From the NCBI GenBank assembly GCA_026724425.1, contig JAIUCV010000577.1:1-64000 (forward strand): a DNA stretch of 64,000 nucleotides, given 5' to 3'. A model generated the notes under the pieces. The model was not told the DNA's origin, did not search any database, and saw only the letters and a program-made list of their open reading frames with translations. Shown in pieces: positions 52,073-62,935 of this stretch (positions are counted from its first letter, which is position 1; the number at the start of each line of letters is the position of its first letter). The stretch comes from Erythrophleum ivorense. Taxonomy: Eukaryota; Streptophyta; Magnoliopsida; Fabales; Fabaceae. A program made the translations under genes and the position numbers.

Positions 52073-52235
52073 GTCTGTTTTGCCACCGTACCCGTACCGG
52101 ATACGTTTCTGGTACGGATACGCATATCGTACAGGTACAAACGTACCCCATACATATCTGTTTCATCCGTACATTTCGAAACATATTTTCCGTGCCGAAA
52201 CGTTTCGGAAATAGCTGCGAAACGCCGCGAAACGG
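52073..52235 (+). repeat. left subterminal repeat region of the hAT element
   Basis: Short CGTACC, GGTACG and GGATACG words recur every 6-15 bp, followed by AAACGTTTCGG and GCGAAACG words (52196-52240). GC content is far above the surroundings. The right end (56215-56290) has matching CGTATC and CGTACCC words. Confidence 0.75.
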
Positions 52236-52807
52236 CTCTGAAACTTGACGACGCCGTTCTCCTCGTCTTTCCTTCATTATTTTCCCTTCTTCTCTTTCAA
52301 ATCCAACGTATCTCCTCCATCAATCTTCTCTGACTTTGAGTCTGAATCTGGATCTTCTCCCACTGTAGCTACGTCTCGCATGTTGCACGCCTCTGAATCT
52401 AGATCTTCTCTGACTCTGCGTCTCCGTGAAGCCGTCTTTTGCTCCGTCTTTTCTCCAGTGGAGGTGCGTCTCTGATCTCCATGTCCTGCCTTCTATTCCA
52501 CTTCCCCTGTTCCCCATTTCATTGCATCTTCATCTCCATGTATTCTTGCTCCGTCTTTTGGGCTTGAAGTGCGAAGCAGGGGTCACTTGATTATAGTAGT
52601 TTTGATCTCATGTCAAAGATCGTTTTAACTCAAGCTTTAGTTATTAAGTGAATGTTGGGTCTTGGAGAAAGGTAGAAGCAATTTCTTAAATATTTTATGA
52701 TGATGCTATTAAGTATTAAAACACATCTGTCTACCTCTAAGATTTGGAAGTTCACCGAATTGAGAAAATCTGCTTTAAAGGGAAGATTAGTTTGGTATGT
52801 AAAAGGA

Positions 52808-52980
52808 GTAGAAGATATGATATATATCTTAGAGGTATAGTTATCTTTTTGTTTGATTCTGTCTAAGAATGTTGTTTGATTCTGTCTAAGAATGTTGTTT
52901 GATTCTGCAAGTAGAAGATATGATATATATCTTAGAGGGAATGTTGTAAACTAGAAACAAATCAAACAACATTCTTAGAT
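52808..52980 (+). repeat. direct and inverted repeats in the hAT leader
   Basis: A 28-bp sequence with AGATATGATATATATCTT occurs at 52808-52835 and 52911-52938. Between them is a 23-bp unit (GTTTGATTCTGTCTAAGAAT...) in 2.4 copies (52851-52906), and its reverse complement follows at 52959-52980, so the region can fold into a hairpin. It lies in the presumed 5' intron. Confidence 0.75.
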
Positions 52981-53390
52981 AGTTCTTATTCATTGAAATT
53001 TAGGTTACACTTGCAGAATCCAATTCACAGGGCATGAATGGTATTCAATAATTATGATTCTAAATCACTTCATTATTTTGCACATAGAAATATTACAAGT
53101 ACGCAAACAACAATAATGGAAAATGTATTAGCTTTGGAAAAATTGTTAGGTACGTCGGATGAATTTTAATATTTTATTCATTTTACACACGCCGCTATCA
53201 ATTTATTTATTTAGTCAAATCCTAATTTTTTAAACTTCCCATTAAATGAGCCCCTTCCAAATAAAATTAGAGCAGGCAACATCTTAAATTCTAAGTACTT
53301 TGCAATATTGTTTTTCATAATTACTTATTAAATAAAAAGATGTTAAGCTATAGGCTTAAATAGACATTTGGTCCCTCTAGGTTCATAGAA

Positions 53391-53457
53391 GTTTCAATTT
53401 GGTCCATCTAGTTCAAAAGTAAGAAATGTTTCAATTTGGTCCATCTAGTTCAAAAGT
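53391..53457 (+). repeat. 37-bp-spaced direct repeat
   Basis: A 30-bp sequence beginning GTTTCAATTTGGTCCATC is present at 53391-53420 and 53428-53457 without change. It lies upstream of the transposase start, inside the hAT element. Confidence 0.8.
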
Positions 53458-53779
53458 TTCAAGTTTTAGAGACCAGATATCCCCGTTGTCCCTTTTGTTA
53501 TGTATCTCCTTGTCTACAGTTTTAAAGAAATCCTTGCTATCTTTATTGTTTTCAATTCTTCCCCTTCTGTGGCTCTGTAGAATGGTTTATTAACATTGGC
53601 TGAAAGGCTGAAAGCACTAATTAGTACATATTTATTTATGTTTTCACATTTCATTCATCATTGAAGTGCTCATTTAGATTATATTTGATTGAGCAGAAAA
53701 ATTTTAGAAATAAAAAATAAAAAGAAATATGCACTGGTCTAATATACATTAGTCTTGTTGTTTCTCCATCATAGGTATC

Positions 53780-56053
53780 ATGGCAACTAGAAGTTCTAGT
53801 TTTGCTAGTAATCCTAGACCTATTGCTTCTGCTGAATATTGTTCTAGTAGTGTTCTCCAAAAAGAGGGAACTCCATTATGGGCTTATATAACTTTGATTG
53901 TTAGAAGTAGAAAAGGAGAAACTGCCAATTCTGGTGGAAACAAATATTGGAAGTGTAATTATTGTAACCGTGAATTTCAAGGATCTTATTCTAGAGTTAA
54001 GTGGCATTTGTTGAGAGTATCTGGTAAAGGAATTTCTACGTGTCTCAAAGTTGATGCTTGTTGTTTAGCAGAGATGAAAAATTTACAAGAGGAAGCTGAG
54101 AATAGATCAAAACCAAAAGAAGTGCCATTACCACCACCAGCTAGAGGCTTATCTCCTTTAGGTGTTCAAAGTGAGCATAATCAAAGAAAAAAGAGAGCAA
54201 TTGGTGCTTTGAAAAAAGCTTTCAACCGAATAGCTAGGGAAAATTTGTGTGCAGAAATTGCTAGAATGTTCTATTCTGGTGGTTTATCTTGTAATTTGGC
54301 ACGCAATCCATATTACATTAGTTCTTATCAATATGCTGCAAATAATGTGATTTCTGGTTTTAAACCTCCTGGCTATAATTCACTAAGAGGTCCTTTGTTG
54401 CAACAAGAAAGGGTAAATGTTGAAAGGTTGCTTGAACCAATAAAAGGGACTTGGAGTGAGAAAGGAGTGAGTATTGTAACAGATGAATGGACTGATGTAC
54501 AACGAAGGCCATTAATTAATTTTATGGCTGTATCTGATGGGGGTCCTATTTTTTTAAAGGCAATTGATGGAACTAAAGAATATAAAGACAAATGCTACAT
54601 AGCTGAGTTAATGAAGAAGGCAATTGACGAGGTAAAACCTCAAAATGTGGTTCAAATTATTACTGACAATGCCTCTGTTTGTAAAGCTACTGGTAAGATT
54701 ATTGAGGCTAAATATTCTCATATTTTTTGGACACCATGTGTTGTCCACACGCTTAATCTCGTGTTAAAAAATATATGTGTAGCTAAAAACACTGAGGCAA
54801 ATGAATTAGTATATGAAGAATGTCATTGGATCACTCAAATCAGGGATGATGTAATTTTTATTAGAACTTTCATCATGAATCATTCCATGAGGTTGGCCAT
54901 TTTCAATGAATTTGTGCCTTTGAAATTACTTGCTATTGCTGATACTAGGTTTGCATCAACCATTGTGATACTAAAGAGGCTCAGACTCATAAAAATGTCC
55001 CTTTGTACAATGGTAATAAGTGATGAATGGAATACATATAAAGAGGATGATGTTGGAAAGGCTAATACTATTAAAGAGTTAATTCTTGACGACTCTTGGT
55101 GGGATAAGGTTAATTACATTCTCTCTTTCATGAAGCCTATTTATGACATGCTTAGATTTTGTGATACAGATAAGCCTACACTTCACTTGATTTATGATAT
55201 GTGGGATTCAATGATAGAACAAGTGAAGGTATCAATATATAAATATGAGAAAAAGGAACTTTCTGAGCATTCAAGATTTTTTGAAGTTGTGTATGGAATT
55301 ATAATTGATCGTTGGACAAAGAGCTGTACACCACTCCATTGCCTTGCTCATTCATTGAATCCTAGGTAAGTTATAGTAATATTCCATTCTTATATTGTTG
55401 ATATTCTTTCCGCTTTTAATTTTGTGCTAAATAAATCTAATTCTCATTGTTTTTATTGCATATTACATAGGTATTACACTCCTCAATGGCTTAACGTTCC
55501 TCACTTAGATGGTGAAATTTTAATCGAGAGAACCAAATGTTTTAATATGTATTTTAAAGATCCTAGGGAGAGAAAATTGGTCCTTCAAGAGTTTTCAATG
55601 TTTTGTGGAGCTTCAGATGCATATTTATTGTTTGATTCTTTAGAAGATAGGTGGAATTTGGAGCCTAAAGATTGGTGGTTAAATTATGGTTCTTCAACCC
55701 CAATACTCCAACGGCTTGCATTAAAGCTTCTTCGTCAACCATGTTCATCATCTTGTTGTGAAAGGAATTGGAGCACCTACTCTTTCATTCACTCATTGAA
55801 AAGAAACAAATTGAATCCAAAAAGGGCTGAAGACTTGATTTATGTTCACACCAATCTTCGTCTTTTGTCAAGAAAGAGTGAAAAGTATTCCAATAGAGTG
55901 ACTAAGATGTGGGATGTTAATGGTGATCATTGGGAGCCATTTGATAGGGCAGGAAGTCTTGAGGTTGCAAATTTATCTTTAGATGAACCAGATTTAGAAC
56001 AAGAGCTTATAGGGAATGTTACTAATGTCGATGAAGATGAAGATGAAGATTAG
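53780..56053 (+). CDS. hAT transposase, two exons (53780-55365, 55471-56053)
   Basis: It cuts and re-integrates the surrounding element in the nucleus. Exon 1 encodes residues 1-528 and exon 2 the rest. The 105-bp intron runs from GTAAGT (55366) to TTACATAG (55470) and joins codons in frame (NPR-YYTP), giving 722 residues. A BED-type zinc finger uses C59, C62, H76 and C88. A DUF659-like RNase H fold contains VTDEWTD (D235) and ITDNAS (D296), the first two catalytic acids, then WTPCVVHTLNL (C320-x2-H323). Exon 2 carries the C-terminal dimerisation block from DWWLNYG to LNPKRAEDLIYVH, with the SCCERNWS motif that probably holds the catalytic Glu. The tail is acidic. The ATG lies five bases after a likely acceptor (AG at 53773-53774). 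No stop or frameshift is seen. Confidence 0.92.
55366..55470 (+). other. intron in the hAT transposase gene
   Basis: GTAAGT donor, T-rich interior and ACATAG acceptor. The exon-1 frame would otherwise stop two codons past the junction (TAA at 55367-55369). The join restores the NPRYYTPQW-type motif of this transposase class. Confidence 0.88.
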
Positions 56054-56287
56054 TTTGGATTGGAAATTCTAGTATTAATACTTGTTGGAAATGTAACTTA
56101 TTATGAACATTTTATTTATCCTTGTAACTTGTTTTATTATTTATGTTATTGTAACTTAGTTATGGTTTAATTTAATTTTTAATATGTTAAATTATCGAAT
56201 ATATATATATTCCCATACTCGTATCCTAAAATTTTAGAAATTATCGTATCTCACGTATCGTATCGTGTCGTACCCAATACGCGTACC

Positions 56288-56313
56288 CGTATCGGTGCTT
56301 CTTAGTTTCCAAC
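56288..56313 (+). repeat. right terminal inverted repeat and target duplication of hAT
   Basis: 56288-56305 is the inverted partner of the left terminus, and 56306-56313 is TTTCCAAC, identical to the left flank. Confidence 0.9.
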
Positions 56314-57580
56314 AGAGTGTATATTAAGGTCTGACTGCTTTATGACATTACTAAAACTTTATGCAATTGAAGGTTGCAAGCATTTTCGCTAAGTGACTTC
56401 TTGTTTAGAATTTGGTTATCTTTTCTTTGATTTCATCATTTTTAACTTTATCAATACACCACAAAATCATGGAGACTATACGTCAAATTTTAAAATTCTA
56501 GACATTAGCTTATTTGGTATGCACCACAACCGCAACTCTCAACAACTTGCTAAGAAGGAAAATTTCTAATGTTGCCGGCTACAGTGGATGCATTGGAATG
56601 CAGCTATGATAGTTGTGGCTATAACAAGGTGTTATTCTTGTTTTATTGATTTCTTCTAGAGTTTTGAAAGAACAATTTTTCTGTATCGTGCAAAAGAAAC
56701 AAAGACTATGGATTTTTCTCTTTCGTAAATATGAGCTTGCAAATATATATTTATGTTTTGGCATATTTGGCTTATGGCTTCTTTCATAAATGAATTAATT
56801 ATTGGTGATGCCAATTATGTTTTCACCTTGTAATGATAAGCTTGAAGGGGCAAATAATAGAGCTCCATGCTGCATTACTTTGTTTTGTACGTTGTTATTA
56901 AATTTCTAAATCCAGATTAGAAAACACGGTTGAACCAGTATTCACTATCTGTTTGGTTTCCAGAGTCAGATTTTTAAATCCAAGACTTATGCTATGTTCT
57001 CATTAAAATGTGAAGCAGAAAAATTTGATGGGGACCTGTCTATTTTTCCTATTTGTTTGCCTGTTTCTCTGACCTTAGACTCCTCTTTTCTTCTCTTGTC
57101 TTCTAATTATGGTCTAGCTGCTTGTGCTATCATATCTATCCTTGCTATTTTGTTATGGTAATATTGTAGTTCTATTGCTTTCTGTGCTCCAGTAAAATCT
57201 GAAGTTCCACCAACCATGTGATGATGTTCACAATATTTTAAACCATAACAGATTTCCATGATCTGAGACTAACCTTCCTCTCCATTTGAAGTTTGGCCTT
57301 CATCTTTCGCTCATTCTCCTATATAAGAAGTTTGGACTTTATCTTCTCATACTTGTAAATTTTTCTCACAATTGCAAGGAGAAAATAAATCCAGATTTTG
57401 TCTCTATATCCTATTAAAGTACTATGTTAAATAATATTTAATTTATTTCGATAAATTGCAATAAATCCAGATTTTGTCTCTATATCCTATTTATTTGCTC
57501 TTTCGAACTTTTACTTTTCTCCCTTCTAATGCCCACTACTGTTTTCTTTCAATTGAGTATTTTTATGTACTTAATATAAG

Positions 57581-57621
<41 letters not shown>

Positions 57622-58200
57622 GACACACCTAACTAACTCAGTGTATAACGTAGGGTATAAGAAAACAAAAGACCCTAAAAGCTACTAAAAATGCTTTTAA
57701 GAGGTTGATTAAAACATTTGACGACGTGGGAGAACCATTTATGTAGAAGTCGTTAGTTTCTATTCAAAAAACAAAAGGAACTTTAATAATGGTCTATATT
57801 GCTTTGAAAAAGTTTTACTTAAGTAATCGGTTTTCTATCAAATATTTATCTTTGCAGATATTTCATTCTATAAGATTGAATGGTTCTAGTGCCCCTTGAC
57901 GTTGATCCAATTCAGATAGTTATAGATATTTGTCGAAGTCAGCTTACATGACATAATTTAGGTCATAAGTAAGTTTGAGTTCAATGGTTATCGGGCTTTA
58001 ATAATATCATAAGATTTTTTTTCCAATTATAACGTTGACCATTTCACACACCAAATGAAAAGTGTTGCTTTTAAAATGTGTCAGTTTTGTATGTCTCCTT
58101 CTGGCAATGAAGTGGCAGAATTAAAGTTTGAGCTACTGCTCTGTGTTTGTGATTGGCAAAACAGCCACTAAAAAGGCACCCCAAATTCTGGACGATATTC
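56314..58200. other. non-coding sequence right of the hAT element, with (TTA)n
   Basis: No supported gene. T-rich tracts and mixed AT-rich sequence look like intron or spacer. An ATT/TTA trinucleotide run spans 57583-57616. A 30-bp direct repeat with AATCCAGATTTTGTCTCTAT occurs at 57388-57415 and 57465-57491. Confidence 0.45.
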
Positions 58201-58249
58201 AACCGCCAAAAATTGTTACTCATAACGGTTTTTGTTATTTATTTCTAGC

Positions 58250-58500
58250 AGTCAATAACTGCCGATAAAGTCAAATAAATCGTTTGACAACACACAAAAT
58301 AACTAACTTTTTTTTTGGTATGTTTCTGGCACTTACAACTGCCGATGAAGTTACATAAACCTATTGGCAATATTGCAAAATAACTGATTTTTTGGTTGTT
58401 ATTCCAGTGGCTATAAGCCACTGGTAATTAATGTGAACCATCACCTATACAATTAGCAGCGATTGAACCAGTAGTTCGCAGAATGACTGTTTTTTTTCGG
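58250..58500. repeat. degenerate 80-bp tandem repeat
   Basis: AACTGCCGAT recurs at 58257 and 58337, with CAAAATAACT(A/G)A and TTTTTTGG(T) at matching places. A weaker third copy starts near 58415 (AAGCCACTGG) and a fourth near 58480. The pattern of AACTGCCGATAA plus poly-T recalls subterminal arrays of plant CACTA-type elements, but no terminal CACTA was found. Confidence 0.5.
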
Positions 58501-58639
58501 CCGTGCACTAATTTGGATATGTACATAATTTTAAAAATGCCAAAGAAAAACTTATTGAATTTATGAGGCATGTTTAGGTTGAATACCAACTCAGATTTGG
58601 ACTAATTTATCTTTTGACCAAAAAGGCTGCCATAGAGCT

Positions 58640-59345
58640 TTCAAAGAAAAGAATTATATCATCATCATACAAAAGATTAATGATCGGCTTAGAGTCTCTA
58701 CTCTCTTAACCTTGGACCAAGGACCTCTTAACTCAGCCTTCACAATGAGACAAGAAAGTAAATTAGAGTAGAGATTGAGAAGGTACAAGGGAGTCCCCTT
58801 AGCTAAGGCCTTTAAAGGGAGAAAAGCTGCCAGTGGGAGAACCATTGATTAAAACTTGATAAGAAATTGTAGAGACACATTGCATGGTCATATTTATCTA
58901 TGTAGGCAGGAAATTCATCCAAGTTAGGACATGTAAATGGTTCCACAAAAATTTATCATAGACCTTAGAAATATCCATCTTAAGAGTACACCATCTCTTT
59001 TGCTTTTGTCTTGTGGATTTGTTGCATGATTTTAGAGAAAAATATAATGTTGTCAGAGACAAGCCTCCCTGTGGTGAAGGCCGCTTGATTGGGCGCAATG
59101 TAATCATCTGGCATAGTTTTGAGCATATTTTAAGAAGTTTTGGAAATGATCTTATGGATAACATTACAAAGGCTTATAGGTTTGAAATCGATTGGGAATG
59201 CTCAAACTTAAGAATGAGAGATGAGAGTTTTGTTGAGACATTTTAGCAAAAAACTATTTTCCCCAGAGGAGCTGACCAAATCCAAAATATCTCCTCCAAT
59301 AATATCCCAGTAGTGAAAGAACCTAGCATAAAAGCCATTAGGTTT
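58640..59345 (-). pseudogene. LINE (plant L1-type) reverse transcriptase fragment
   Basis: Broken minus-strand frames show the RT motif series in order: KPNGFYARFFHYWDIIGGDIL (59265-59335, usual GPDGF...FW.I.G.D), KPISLCNVIHKIISK (59135-59185), NQAAFTTGRLVSDNI (59050-59100), LKMDISKVYDKFLWNHL (58930-58985, usual LKLDMSKAYDRVEW), a degenerate KGxPL segment (58790-58805) and INLLYDDDIILF (58640-58675, where the active site is normally F/YADD). Several stops and frameshifts are present. The 5' ORF and 3' tail are absent, so it is a dead fragment of a non-LTR retrotransposon. Confidence 0.85.
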
Positions 59346-60200
59346 GAGACACTATCAAGTTTTAATTGAAAAAACAGTTGCCTTATAGAATGCAAAGACA
59401 CAAGTGGAGTTAGTAAAAGAGGAAAGGTTTGAAACAAAAATGATATTTTGAGGATAAAAATGAAACAAAAAATAAATAAGAGACAAAAATAAAACTTTGA
59501 ACAAACTAAGGGGGAAAAAATTGTTTTTTGCAAGAGAAAAAATATCTTATTTATATCCAAATCAGAGAAAATGCCAAAATTATAATTTCACTTCCATTTT
59601 CTTCCTCTCATTCCCCTTAATCCAAAAATACTTGAACAGTTGGAAGATTTGTTGGGAATCTCATATTCTCCTTCTCTCCTTTTTTTATAATAAAAAAAAT
59701 GTCATTCCCTTCCCTACCATTATCCTCAATCCAAGCATTCCTTAATGTTTCGTATGTGAAAACTTTAATTTTTAAAGCACTTAAAAACCTATTATAAAAA
59801 TGTTTGAATAAAACATGAAAATTTTAGAATTTGTGATATATTCTAAATAATAATAATGTTTTATTATATAGGATGTAATTAAAGGAAAAAAAAACTAAAG
59901 AACTTCTAATATTGAACATTACTTGATCTACATCCTCAATTTATTTCACACCGTACATTACTTGCTAAAGGCGAAAATTTTAAACTAAAATAAAAGGGAT
60001 ATTAATTTATATATATATTATCTACATATATGTACATATGTATATTTCGTGCTCAAATTCTTTCATATATACGTTTTCTGGTGCTTAAAAAATTAAGATA
60101 CCCATATGCCAAATACCACCTAAGAAAAACTTTAGATATGATCCACATTATCCAAAGTAAAAGAGAAGATAGGGAAGCCAGATAGAGATCACTAGAAAAC
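59346..60200. other. AT-rich intergenic sequence
   Basis: A/T tracts with TATATATAT and TATGTACATATG words (60005-60050). I see no gene. The last part (60200-60454) would be the 3' untranslated region of the CcmA gene, which reads leftward. Confidence 0.5.
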
Positions 60201-60454
60201 CTTAGCACATTGTACAAAAGCTAAACAAAGTAAGAGGCTGAAAGGCAGAATTCAATATGATGCCAATATGCGCTTTTAAGGTTTCTGAAAGATACATCAG
60301 TAGAGGCAGATTGCATCGGTCTGCAAGTCTACAAAAGGGATAAGGCAACTCAACATTGAATTCTGACTCTGAATTATTAAAAATCATATTGTGCATATCC
60401 CCTTCTGCCACTTCCTATATTGATATGAATGTGAACAAAAAAAAATTATAATAA

Positions 60455-61141
60455 CTAAATATCGGCACGATCAAGCATATCCACTAAAGTCATCCTCCTC
60501 GGAAACCTTGGAGGCAGCCTCAAGAACATGCCATCTTCAATCTTAATCGGCAAATGAGTTGCCACAATCACAATGCCACCATTCTTTCTGTGTTCTGCAA
60601 TTATATACTCAAGTAACTTCACCCCTTCATCATCTAATGCAACAGAAGGCTCGTCAAGCAACCATATTGGACGATCAATTGCCAGCAATCTGGCAAGTTG
60701 CAGTCTTTTCCGCTGGCCCATTGACAGCATCCTTGCCTTCTCATTAGCCAATCTTCCCAGCCCCATCAACTCAATTGCAGGCATAGACCTACCTTGCTTG
60801 CCTTCAAGAACTTCAAACCACTGAACATTGTCAAGAACTGTAAACTTCTCTTTAATGGCATCCTTGAGAGAAAGCCAGTTGAGCTGAAGCTTATATTGAT
60901 GAAAGACTCCGGATTGTGTAATGTCATGGCCATTCCAAAGGATTTTACCGGCAGAAGGACGAGAAAATCCAGCTAACATGCGCAGGAAAGTTGTCTTACC
61001 TGAGCCATTTGTGCCTGTTAAAACAAGAGCGCTGCCATCATGAAGAGAGACATTCACGTGATGAAGAATTTGTTGGGCATTTCTCATGCAAGAAACGTTG
61101 TTGAGGAGTAGACGTGGAAGTGGAGGTTTTCTAATAGACAT
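60455..61141 (-). CDS. CCMA: CcmA: ATP-binding subunit for mitochondrial cytochrome c maturation (ABCI1)
   Basis: This 228-residue ABC ATPase matches plant ABCI1/CcmA along its whole length. The family protein pairs with the membrane subunit CcmB at the mitochondrial inner membrane and its ATP hydrolysis supports release of haem-loaded CcmE during cytochrome c assembly. Visible motifs: Walker A GTNGSGKT (43-50), Q-loop Gln86, signature LSMGQ (139-143, with Met for the usual Gly), Walker B IWLLDE (159-164), D-loop SVALD (166-170) and switch His196. The conserved plant C-terminus RFPRR...DMLDRADI is present. There is no membrane segment, as expected, and no obvious cleavable presequence. The start is the first Met of the conserved MSIRKP N-terminus. 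It is one uninterrupted exon with no break. It is the only confident host gene here. Confidence 0.96.
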   Translation of the reverse strand: MSIRKPPLPRLLLNNVSCMRNAQQILHHVNVSLHDGSALVLTGTNGSGKTTFLRMLAGFSRPSAGKILWNGHDITQSGVFHQYKLQLNWLSLKDAIKEKFTVLDNVQWFEVLEGKQGRSMPAIELMGLGRLANEKARMLSMGQRKRLQLARLLAIDRPIWLLDEPSVALDDEGVKLLEYIIAEHRKNGGIVIVATHLPIKIEDGMFLRLPPRFPRRMTLVDMLDRADI

Positions 61142-62930
61142 TAGTTAAATAGTTGAAAACGAACGCCAATATGTGCAGATTCAGATCAATGCATTTGATC
61201 TTTTGGTTTCAGCTGGTGATGGATTAGGGCAAAGGCATAGCGTCCTCAATTCCCTTAGAAAGGCTTACAAGAAATTTCACCAGCATAAATCCTGTCATAA
61301 AACAGCAAGTTTACAGGATAAATTTAAATCAGCAATAATAAAAATTACTACAGTTTCCAAGTGGACAAAAAGGTCAACCGTACACAATCTGAAAGTAAAT
61401 AAATTTAAAAAAAAAAGATATTGTTTAGAAAATATAAGCAAATTTAATCAGAGAAATTGCTGTTCCCTGAATCTTCTAACTTAAAATTATTTATTACTTC
61501 AATTGGAGTAACAAATAAATCTCATTTACCCTCTAATTGCCACATTTCTTTCCCAAATCCCGAGGTAGGGGAAAAATCCCAAGTTAAAATAAACTGAAAT
61601 CACTCTAAGCAAAAACCACGTCTGAAAATTTCTTCCAAGATTAAATTAAAGGAAGTGAGCCAGGGATTCAGAAAGGGTATCCAAAAATGACGCCATCTAA
61701 GCATGCCAAACAGATTTTATTAAATAAAAGGAAGGGAAAAATTAAGACAAAAAAAAGAAAAGGGTAAGTAACAATTAACAAGCAAAGACCGCACATAATG
61801 ATCATGGTAGTCTTAGCTGCAATACTAAACTTCTGATCTTCTAATTATACATGCGCATTCCAATCCCAGTCACCAAGCAAAGAAAATTGACATTCATGCA
61901 TTTAGAAAGGAATGAATTTAGGCATATAGGTTCATTATACTAACAAAACACCATGTTTGAAAATGGAAAGATACCACGGACAATTGTCATCTCAATTGAA
62001 GAAGAACAAGATTCTGTACTATAAACTTCAGCATCAATGCAAAACTTGATACCAAGAATATCAAGAAATCTCAACACACAACCAAGAATTTTACACCAAA
62101 AGATTTAAGGGTCAACTCAGAAATTTTCCACTAAATAATTCCAGGATACAACTCAGATATTAAGCATTCAGCCCAGAATTTAAACTAATTCCTACCACAC
62201 AGAGTTACCATAGGCAGAAAGCAGTATGCCAAAAACACTCAGATTCTTTCACAGAACTACAAAACAAGAAACATGTTAAGAGTTTTTCCCAGAATTTATG
62301 CATGGTACCAAAACTACATATACGGAACAAACAGAGCATGCCCAAATTTTAAATGCAAAACGAATCAATCCATCCCTCAGTCTTACGCCAAATTCGTTCA
62401 GGGAACCAAGGTACCACAGCAAAAGAACAAGCCCAAACCTCAGCCTAACTCCTCCATAGAACCAAAATCAAGTCTGACAGGATTCCCAGAATCTCAACCC
62501 AAAATTTTTCCACACAATTGAAACCATCGCAGAAAAATGATCAGAATTTCATTCCAAAACAGAAATATAATGATAAATCAGGAAGAATTTCAAACCAATA
62601 GAAGCATTCACAATCAAAAACCAATCTAACTACACATGAAAGACCACGTCTTCTAATAATAGAGAAAGGGATGCCAACACACAACCCATTCTAGTCATGT
62701 TGGAGAGTGAAGAAATCTAGATAGCAATCTTGAAAGAGAATTCATGCTGCAACCACATTCACTGAAACAGAAAGCACACTTACAAGAATGAGAAAGAAGT
62801 AAAAGCACCTAGGCCCTATTCAACTTATTTATGCAATCAGATTATTTATGCACAATTTTTGAATGTCAATAAGAGCTGCTTGCTCACCATTCCTATTTCT
62901 AATTGTCACATCAGAAATGCAATATGAATG
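61142..62930. other. upstream region of CcmA and intergenic sequence
   Basis: No supported coding sequence on either strand. Open frames at 61173-61484 and 62273-62521 lack recognisable homology and have low-complexity composition. The promoter of CcmA should lie in the first few hundred bases after 61141 (read on minus), but no distinct TATA motif could be assigned. Confidence 0.4.
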
Positions 62931-62935
62931 GCTCA

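Larger units (their letters stand above)
52056..56305 (+). mobile_element. complete autonomous-looking hAT transposon (4,250 bp)
   Basis: The terminal inverted repeats are 52056-52073 (CTAGGAAGCACGGATACG) and the complement of 56288-56305 (CTAAGAAGCACCGATACG), 16 of 18 matching. The duplications TTTCCAAC flank both ends. The subterminal 100-170 bp on both sides are packed with CGTACC/CGTATC words in both orientations, the usual arrangement for transposase binding. Inside is a two-exon transposase with no visible break (53780-56053). A 1.7-kb leader region precedes it, with a likely untranslated exon and an intron ending at 53774. Duplications and termini are nearly perfect, pointing to a fairly recent insertion. 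Confidence 0.93.

Noticed and set aside
60202..60411. 69-codon minus-strand frame downstream of CcmA
   Set aside because: It has no recognisable motif, is short and lies where the CcmA 3' untranslated region should be.
60559..60976. Plus-strand open frames opposite CcmA
   Set aside because: They are antisense shadows of the conserved ATPase gene and have no homology of their own.
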